Assembly (NCBI GenBank): GCA_027452045.1
Contig: DAIDHH010000027.1
Span: forward strand, 1 to 64,000
Source: Gammaproteobacteria bacterium
GTDB lineage: Bacteria; Pseudomonadota; Gammaproteobacteria; Steroidobacterales; Steroidobacteraceae
DNA length: 64,000 nucleotides
Direction of reading: 5' to 3'
In this document: positions 58,983 to 64,000 of the stretch, one piece after another
Layout of the letters: every line of letters starts with the position of its first letter
Numbering within the stretch: the stretch's first letter is position 1
Made by a program: the position numbers and the translations under genes
Notes under the pieces: generated by a model
What the model saw: the letters and a program-made list of their open reading frames with translations, nothing else
Databases searched by the model: none
What the model was told of the DNA's origin: nothing

Positions 58983-60548
58983 CTAACCCGCCTGCGCCAG
59001 CGCACTGGCCGCATCGGGCCCGAACAGCAGCGCCTCGCGCAGCGAACCGACGTCGGTGCCGCGGGACATCAGCTCGAAATACCACGGCCCGTGCCGGATA
59101 TCCCCGTAGAGCACCACGCCCGTCAACCGGTGGTCGCGGAGCATCAGCCGCTTGTAGATGCCCTGGCGAGGATCGCTCAGCACCAGCGGTTCCCCTCCGT
59201 CTGCGCCGAGGAAATCCCCCGCCGAGTACATCTCGATACCGGTGACCTTGAGCTGTGTGGCCGTCAGGGTGCCGCGGAAGCGGGAAACCCCGACTTCGGC
59301 GAGGTGCGCGGCGCAGACTCGTGCCTGATCCCACAGGGGGGCCACCAGGCCGAACAGGTTGTTGCGGTGCTGCACGCACTCGCCGACCGCGTAGACGCTC
59401 GGATCGAAGGTCTGCAGCGTGTCATTGACCAGGATGCCCCGCTCACACCGCAGGCCGGCCCTGGCCGCGAGCTCGGTGTTCGGACGGATGCCTACCGCCA
59501 TCACGATGAGATCGGCCTCGAGTTCGCTATCGTCCTCGAATCTCAATCCCCTGGCGCGATCCTCACCGAGTATGAGCACCGTCTTCGCCGGCATGCGGAA
59601 TTTGAGACTCCGGGACTCGAGCGACGCCTTGAGTAGCGCAGCGGCGGCTCCATCGAGCTGACGCTCCATGAGCGCCGGCAGCAGATGAACCACAGTCACG
59701 TCCATCCCGCGCCTGGAGAGCGCATGCGCCGCCTCGAGCCCCAGCAGACCGCCGCCGATGACGGCAGCCTTGCGATACCGCCGCGCCGCCTGCAACATCG
59801 TATCGACATCGGCCAGATCGCGGAAGGTCACCACACCGGGCAGATCCTTCCCCGGGATCGGCAGCATGAATGGAGTCGACCCGGTCGCCACCAGCAGCCT
59901 GTCGTAATGCGACTCCACTCCTTTGCTCGAGCGCACCACGCGCCTTCTCCGGTCGATCTCGACCACCGGATCTGCGCAGTGCAGCGTCACATGATGCTCG
60001 GCATACCACTCGAGGCCGTGCAGAACGATGTCCTCGCGGCGCTTCTCGCCCGAGAGCACCGGCGAGAGCAGGATACGGTTGTAATTGACATGCGGCTCGG
60101 CGCCGAACACCGTGACGTCATAGGCATCCGGCGCCAACCGCAGCAGCTCTTCCACCGTCCTCATGCCTGCCATGCCATTGCCGACGACGACCAGCCGGCG
60201 CCGGGTGCGGCGCACGGACTGCTGCGGCTCGCAACTCACCCACACCCGCCCATCGAGCGCGCGCACCGGGTAGACGTTGACCGACTGCGTCGAATCCTCC
60301 AGGCAGCGGCCGGTGGCGAGGCTGAAGTGATGCTTGTAGAGCGGGGAGGCGACGACCCACTCACCTTTGATGTCCCCGACGATGCCGCGCGAAAGCACGC
60401 TGGCACCGCTCGCCGGATCGACGTTGTCGAGGGCGAACAGCGAATCGCCGACGCGGAATACGGCGACCTGCCTGCCGTTGACCAGGGCGCACACACCGCT
60501 TTGGGGCAGGATGTCATCCAGCGCGCACACCGAACTCCAGGTACTCAT
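58983..60548 (-). CDS. NirD-flavoprotein fusion: nitrite reductase small subunit joined to NAD(P)H/FAD oxidoreductase
   Basis: 521 residues in two parts. Residues 1-106 are a NirD-type small subunit (VCALDDILPQSGVCALVNGR, WVVASPLYKHHFSLATGRCL), the Rieske-like fold without cluster ligands. Residues 117-521 are a pyridine-nucleotide-disulfide oxidoreductase like the N-terminal half of NirB: FAD site VVVGNGMAGMRTVEELL (123-128 is GNGMAG), NYNRILLSPVLSGEK, NAD site AVIGGGLLGLEAAHAL and AVGECVQHRNNLFGLVAPLW, then a C-terminal NirB-like domain. It overlaps nirB by four bases (ATGA) and is followed by nasA. The second half probably supplies electrons to NasA, as NasC does in Klebsiella. The fusion looks real, since the frame is unbroken and both parts are conserved. 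Confidence 0.9.
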   Translation of the reverse strand: MSTWSSVCALDDILPQSGVCALVNGRQVAVFRVGDSLFALDNVDPASGASVLSRGIVGDIKGEWVVASPLYKHHFSLATGRCLEDSTQSVNVYPVRALDGRVWVSCEPQQSVRRTRRRLVVVGNGMAGMRTVEELLRLAPDAYDVTVFGAEPHVNYNRILLSPVLSGEKRREDIVLHGLEWYAEHHVTLHCADPVVEIDRRRRVVRSSKGVESHYDRLLVATGSTPFMLPIPGKDLPGVVTFRDLADVDTMLQAARRYRKAAVIGGGLLGLEAAHALSRRGMDVTVVHLLPALMERQLDGAAAALLKASLESRSLKFRMPAKTVLILGEDRARGLRFEDDSELEADLIVMAVGIRPNTELAARAGLRCERGILVNDTLQTFDPSVYAVGECVQHRNNLFGLVAPLWDQARVCAAHLAEVGVSRFRGTLTATQLKVTGIEMYSAGDFLGADGGEPLVLSDPRQGIYKRLMLRDHRLTGVVLYGDIRHGPWYFELMSRGTDVGSLREALLFGPDAASALAQAG

Positions 60549-63079
60549 ACCGCCGCCCTCATGCGCCGGCGCTCCGCGGGCGTCGCCGGACGGATCTGCG
60601 AGCGCTCCTTGACGAATACCACGTTGTCATCGCCGGCGTCGCTGTTGACGAAATGCCGGAAGCGCCGCCGGACGGAGGGATCCTCCACGGCCTTCTTCCA
60701 CTCGCACTCGTAAGTGTCGATGATGCGAGCCATGTCGGCTTCGAGTTCCGTGGCGATGCCGAGCGAGTCTTCGCAGACGACCTGCTTCAGATAGTCGAGC
60801 CCTCCTTCGAGACCGTCGCGCCAGGTCGAGGTGCGCTGCAGGCGGTCCGCCGTGCGGATGTAGAACATGAGGAAGCGGTCGATGTATCGCAGAAGCGTTG
60901 GCTTGTCGAGATCGGCGGCGAGCAGCTCCGCGTGCCGCGGCTTCATGCCGCCATTGCCACACACGTACAGATTCCAACCCCTCTCGGTGGCGATCACGCC
61001 CACATCCTTGCCCTGGGCCTCCGCGCACTCGCGCGCGCAGCCGGAGACGGCGAACTTGAGCTTGTGTGGTGAGCGCAACCCCTTGTAGCGGCTTTCGAGC
61101 TCGATCGCGAGGCCCACGCTGTCCTGCACCCCATAGCGGCACCACGTGGAGCCCACACAGGACTTCACGGTTCGCACCGCCTTGCCATAGGCGTGGCCGG
61201 ACTCGAAGCCGGCGGCAATCAGTTCCTCCCAGATGAGCGGCAGCTCGTGCACCTGCGCGCCGAAGAGGTCGATACGCTGGCCACCGGTGATCTTGGTGTA
61301 AAGGCCGTACCTGCGGGCCACCTCGCCGATGGCGATCAGCTTGTCCGCGGTGATCTCACCTCCCGGGATACGAGGCACCACGGAATAGGTGCCGTCCTTC
61401 TGCATGTTCGCGAGAAAGTAATCGTTGGTGTCCTGGAGCGGTGCGTGGTCGCGCTCGAGCACGAAGCCGTTCCAGCACGAGGCGAGAATCGATGCCACCG
61501 CGGGCTTGCAGATATCGCAGCCGTGTCCCTTGCCGTGTTTCGTGAGCACCGTCTCGAAGCTCTTCAACTCCCCCACGCGCACGAGGTGAAACAACTGTTG
61601 ACGCGAATACGGGAAGTGCTCGCAGAGGTGATTGTCGAGCGCCATGCCGCGGCGCTTGAGCTCGGCCGCAAGGAGCTGCTTGACCAGGGGTGCGCAGCCG
61701 CCGCACGCGGCGGAGGCCTGGGTCTGAGCCTTGATCGCCGCCACCGTGGTGCAGCCGGCCTGCACCGCGGCGCAGATCACGCCCTTGGACACATTGTTGC
61801 AGGAGCAGATTTGCGCGGCATCCGGCAGGGCCGCGATCCCCGCCCCGGCGGGGCTGCCGCCGCCCTGGCGCGCCGGCAGGATCAGGTCCTCCGGATGCTC
61901 GGGCAGCGGCAAGCGGTTCAGCAGGGTCTGTAACAGGGTTCCATAGGCGTGCGCCTCGCCGACCAGCACCGCCCCGAGCAGCTGCTTGCACTCGGCGTCG
62001 ACCACCAGGCGCTTGTAGACGCCGAGGCGCTCGTCCACGAAGACATAACAGCGAGCGTCCGGGGTGCTCGCGTGCGCATCGCCGATGGAGGCCACATCGA
62101 CGCCCAGGAGCTTCAGCTTGGTGCTCGTGTCGGCGCCGGTGAAGGCGGCTTCGCCATATCCGCCGATGTGCTGCGCCGCCACCTCGGCCATCTGGTACCC
62201 CGGGGCGAGGAGACCGAAGATCCGGCCCTGCCACAGGGCACATTCGCCGATGGCGTAGATGTCGGGATCGGAAGTACGGCAGGTGTCATCGATGACGATG
62301 CCGCCGCGCGGTCCGAGCTTGAGTCCGGCCTCGCGGGCCAGCTCGTCGCGGGGCCGGATCCCGGCGGAAAATACGATCAGGTCGGTCTCGAGCTCGTAAC
62401 CATCGGCGAAGGTCATCCGATGGCGCGCGCCCGCCCCACAGGTAATGCCCTGGGTGCTCTTGCCCGTGTGCACGTGGACGCCGAGCGCTTCGATCTTGCG
62501 GCGCAGCATGCCGCCACCGCCCTCATCCACCTGCAGCGCCATCAGCCGCGGAGCGAGCTCCACCACGTGAGTCTCGAGGCCCAGGTCGCGCAGCGCGCGC
62601 GCCGCCTCCAGACCCAGGAGTCCTCCGCCAACCACCACGCCCACCTTTGCGTCGGCGGCGGCAGCGCGGATGGCCTCGAGATCCTCGAGGGTACGGTAAA
62701 CGAAGCATCCCGGCCGGTCGCGCCCCGGGACTGGAGGAACGAAAGGCGCCGAGCCGGTGGCGAGCACCAGCTTCTCATAGGGGATGTCCTCTCCGGCGTC
62801 CGTGCGAACCGTGTGGGCGGATCGATCGATCGCGACGATCCGTTCACCGAGCCGTGCGGTGATGCCATTGGCCGCAAAGAATCTCTCCGGGACGAGATTC
62901 AGGTCCGCAGCCGTCTTGCCGCAGAACAGGGACGAGAGTTGCACCCGGTCGTACGCCGGCCTCGGCTCCTCTCCGATGACCGTCACCGCGAATTCATGCT
63001 CCGGCAACCTCTCGAGGAAGCGTTGACCCACCATGCCATTGCCAACGACGAGGACTTTCGTGCGCGCAGACCCGTTCAT
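60545..63079 (-). CDS. nirB: nitrite reductase [NAD(P)H] large subunit
   Basis: Reduces nitrite to ammonium with NAD(P)H in the cytoplasm. 844 residues, close to Escherichia coli NirB. Order: FAD/NAD domain (VLVVGNGMVGQRFLE, GGGLLGLEAARAL), BFD [2Fe-2S] domain (CSCNNVSKGVIC, ACGGCAPLVKQLL), then two ferredoxin-reductase-like repeats with siroheme/[4Fe-4S] ligands in SCVGSTWCRYG and SGCARECAEA. ATG 63079; codons upstream run through the regulatory leader and are not coding. First gene of the nirB, nirD-fusion, nasA operon. Confidence 0.96.
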   Translation of the reverse strand: MNGSARTKVLVVGNGMVGQRFLERLPEHEFAVTVIGEEPRPAYDRVQLSSLFCGKTAADLNLVPERFFAANGITARLGERIVAIDRSAHTVRTDAGEDIPYEKLVLATGSAPFVPPVPGRDRPGCFVYRTLEDLEAIRAAAADAKVGVVVGGGLLGLEAARALRDLGLETHVVELAPRLMALQVDEGGGGMLRRKIEALGVHVHTGKSTQGITCGAGARHRMTFADGYELETDLIVFSAGIRPRDELAREAGLKLGPRGGIVIDDTCRTSDPDIYAIGECALWQGRIFGLLAPGYQMAEVAAQHIGGYGEAAFTGADTSTKLKLLGVDVASIGDAHASTPDARCYVFVDERLGVYKRLVVDAECKQLLGAVLVGEAHAYGTLLQTLLNRLPLPEHPEDLILPARQGGGSPAGAGIAALPDAAQICSCNNVSKGVICAAVQAGCTTVAAIKAQTQASAACGGCAPLVKQLLAAELKRRGMALDNHLCEHFPYSRQQLFHLVRVGELKSFETVLTKHGKGHGCDICKPAVASILASCWNGFVLERDHAPLQDTNDYFLANMQKDGTYSVVPRIPGGEITADKLIAIGEVARRYGLYTKITGGQRIDLFGAQVHELPLIWEELIAAGFESGHAYGKAVRTVKSCVGSTWCRYGVQDSVGLAIELESRYKGLRSPHKLKFAVSGCARECAEAQGKDVGVIATERGWNLYVCGNGGMKPRHAELLAADLDKPTLLRYIDRFLMFYIRTADRLQRTSTWRDGLEGGLDYLKQVVCEDSLGIATELEADMARIIDTYECEWKKAVEDPSVRRRFRHFVNSDAGDDNVVFVKERSQIRPATPAERRRMRAAV

Positions 63080-63191
63080 GCGCTGGATCCGGCGCCCGCC
63101 TGGCGCGGCGGGACTCGAATCCCATACATGGAGCGGCGCGAAGACACGCCGGTAAGAGTGGACATTCGATACCCCTCCGTGCTCCGAAATG

Positions 63192-63284
63192 AAAAACGCC
63201 GCCCGCCCCGCGAGATACGGAAGAATTCCGTACTGCACGGGAACGGCGGCGTTGCCAAGCAGACCATCGGGGTCTGCTTGGCAA
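63192..63284 (-). promoter_or_regulatory. nirB leader: hairpin plus factor-independent terminator (NasT-type attenuator)
   Basis: Read on the minus strand, a 14-bp perfect hairpin comes first: TTGCCAAGCAGACC, loop CCGAT, then its complement (63284-63252). It abuts a 60-nt GC-rich terminator: outer stem CGCCGCC with GGCGGCG (63251-63245 with 63203-63197), inner pairs CCCG/CGGG, apical TACGGAA-TTC-TTCCGTA, then TTTTT (63196-63192). A terminator between promoter and nirB, facing a divergent nasT gene, is the arrangement of nitrate-responsive antitermination in Klebsiella and Azotobacter. Confidence 0.8.
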
Positions 63285-63290
63285 GTGTCT

Positions 63291-63306
63291 AGCAACGGGC
63301 GTGCCA
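63291..63306 (-). promoter_or_regulatory. sigma-54 promoter of the nirB operon
   Basis: On the minus strand TGGCACGCCCGTTGCT is an exact match to TGGCACR-N4-TTGCW. Predicted start near 63280, at the base of the leader hairpin. Confidence 0.9.
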
Positions 63307-63422
63307 CCTGCGGCGCGGAGTCATTCCGTCTTGATTTCCAGTGACTTGCCGCCTCGCAGCCTGCACGAGGAACGCTCGACGGTCAGCGCCTGCGCTCTTA
63401 TGGGGCGACAGCGCGGCGCCCT

Positions 63423-63437
63423 GCACTATTGAAGTGC
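63423..63437. promoter_or_regulatory. NtrC-type enhancer shared by nirB and nasT
   Basis: GCACTATTGAAGTGC is a perfect GCACT-N5-AGTGC dyad of the same type as the glnA site at 44846. It lies about 150 bp from the nirB start and 114 bp from the nasT start. Confidence 0.75.
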
Positions 63438-63517
63438 GGGATCGCTCCGGCGGCGCGCCGCTCCTTGAGGCCGAATTCCCCGCTACCTGCAGCCGCGCGC
63501 CGCCGCCAACGGCGCCA

Positions 63518-63533
63518 TGGCACGACCGTTGCA
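63518..63533 (+). promoter_or_regulatory. sigma-54 promoter of nasT
   Basis: TGGCACGACCGTTGCA matches TGGCACR-N4-TTGCW exactly. Predicted start near 63544, 47 bp before the nasT ATG. Confidence 0.85.
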
Positions 63534-63590
63534 CTCGCTCCGGATCATGAACGTCATCGCGCAAGATCGCGCCTTCAGCCACAGCGCCGC

Positions 63591-64000
63591 ATGAGTGAGC
63601 CGGAGCTGCGCATTGTGCTCGTGGATCAGAACGTTACGCGGGCCTCGATCCTCGAGGAAGGCCTGCGGGAGGCCGGCTGCACGGAGGTCGTGGTGGTCCG
63701 GGACATGCAGAATTTGCTGCGCCGCATCGTGGACGAGGATCCGGACGTCATATTCATCGACCTGGAAAATCCCAACCGCGACGTGCTCGAGCAGATGTTC
63801 CAGGTCTCCCGCTGTGTGCGCCGGCCGGTGGCGATGTTCGTCGATCACTCCGATACCGCCATGATCCGGGCGGCCGTCGAGGCCGGTGTCGGCGCCTATG
63901 TCGTCGATGGACTCAGGAAGGAGCGCGTCAAGGCAATCCTCGACATGGCGGTGACCCGCTTCAACGCCTTCAGCGAGCTGCGCGAGGAGCTCGACCGCGC
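63591..64000 (+). CDS. nasT: ANTAR response regulator NasT, 3'-truncated by the window edge
   Basis: RNA-binding antiterminator that allows read-through of nitrate-assimilation leaders. The frame runs from ATG 63591 off the window end (136 codons visible). The atypical receiver domain reads LRIVLVDQNVTRASILEEGL, DVIFIDLENPNRDVLEQMFQ, RRPVAMFVDHSDTAMIRAAV and GVGAYVVDGLRKERVKAILD, typical NasT wording; the C-terminal ANTAR domain lies outside. No strong ribosome site precedes the ATG. Divergent from nirB, its expected target. In Azotobacter NasT is restrained by NasS; whether nasS follows cannot be seen. Confidence 0.9.
   Translation, partial: MSEPELRIVLVDQNVTRASILEEGLREAGCTEVVVVRDMQNLLRRIVDEDPDVIFIDLENPNRDVLEQMFQVSRCVRRPVAMFVDHSDTAMIRAAVEAGVGAYVVDGLRKERVKAILDMAVTRFNAFSELREELDR

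Larger units (their letters stand above)
63080..63590. other. 511-bp divergent control region between nirB and nasT
   Basis: No gene. Holds, from left to right, ~110 nt of nirB leader, the attenuator-type terminator and its upstream hairpin (63192-63284), a minus-strand sigma-54 promoter (63291-63306), an NtrC-type palindrome (63423-63437) and a plus-strand sigma-54 promoter for nasT (63518-63533). Confidence 0.8.

Noticed and set aside
63080..63307. Upstream extension of the nirB reading frame
   Set aside because: It runs through the leader terminator and across the sigma-54 promoter, and is not conserved NirB sequence.

Overview
The window is about 64 kb of high-GC, densely coded chromosome around a replication origin. 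The order rpmH-rnpA-yidD-yidC-mnmE on the minus strand, divergent from dnaA-dnaN-recF-gyrB on the plus strand, together with the grxC-secB-gpsA block and ntrBC beside a DUF4124 gene, points to a gammaproteobacterium. TonB-dependent uptake next to several oxidative sugar-catabolic modules suggests a heterotroph related to the Xanthomonadales/Nevskiales/Steroidobacter side of the class. That placement is inference; there is no rRNA gene to test it. I found no tRNA or rRNA genes, insertion sequences, prophage or CRISPR array.

Layout. (1) 1-3.9 kb: the 3' two thirds of pyruvate carboxylase, coupled to an MFS permease. (2) 4-10.6 kb: a secreted glucoamylase-fold glycosidase, a TonB receptor, a divergent IclR regulator and a cytochrome c. 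(3) 10.7-20.9 kb: sugar-acid catabolism. It has an aminobutyraldehyde-type aldehyde dehydrogenase, a sugar 1-dehydrogenase (SDR), a ketoglutarate-semialdehyde dehydrogenase, an AraD1/GguC-type dehydratase, a FucP-type permease and a four-gene minus-strand operon: diketo-deoxy-sugar-acid hydrolase, SDR dehydrogenase, FMN lactate-type dehydrogenase and GntR regulator. The operon reads as the lower half of the non-phosphorylative L-fucose or L-rhamnose route, which ends in pyruvate plus L-lactate, with lactate oxidised by the third gene. Three 17-bp odd palindromes with half-site TATCG(A/G)T may link IclR, the TonB receptor and the aldehyde dehydrogenase. (4) 21-31.3 kb: the origin region, with a candidate oriC (dnaA-dnaN gap) carrying a 12-bp DnaA-box array and two parS sites in recF.

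(5) 31.3-44.7 kb: a GAF membrane protein, a PadR/membrane-protein pair, an unusually large Cys/Met-family PLP enzyme, a processive family-2 glycosyltransferase, an S53 peptidase, and a minus-strand run glyQ-glyS-plsC-phzF-GFA. (6) 44.7-49.8 kb: glnA with a textbook sigma-54/NtrC control region, then a DUF4124 gene and ntrB-ntrC. (7) 49.8-56.3 kb: a class 1B dihydroorotate dehydrogenase and small genes, gpsA-secB-grxC-rhodanese, envC and a DedA protein. (8) 56.3-64 kb: assimilatory nitrate/nitrite reduction, nirB, a NirD-flavoprotein fusion and nasA, divergent from nasT (cut by the window end).

The strongest regulatory story joins regions 6 and 8. NtrB/NtrC encoded here can act on sigma-54 promoters with NtrC-type sites at glnA and between nirB and nasT. 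NasT, an ANTAR antiterminator, would then relieve the factor-independent terminator in the nirB leader.
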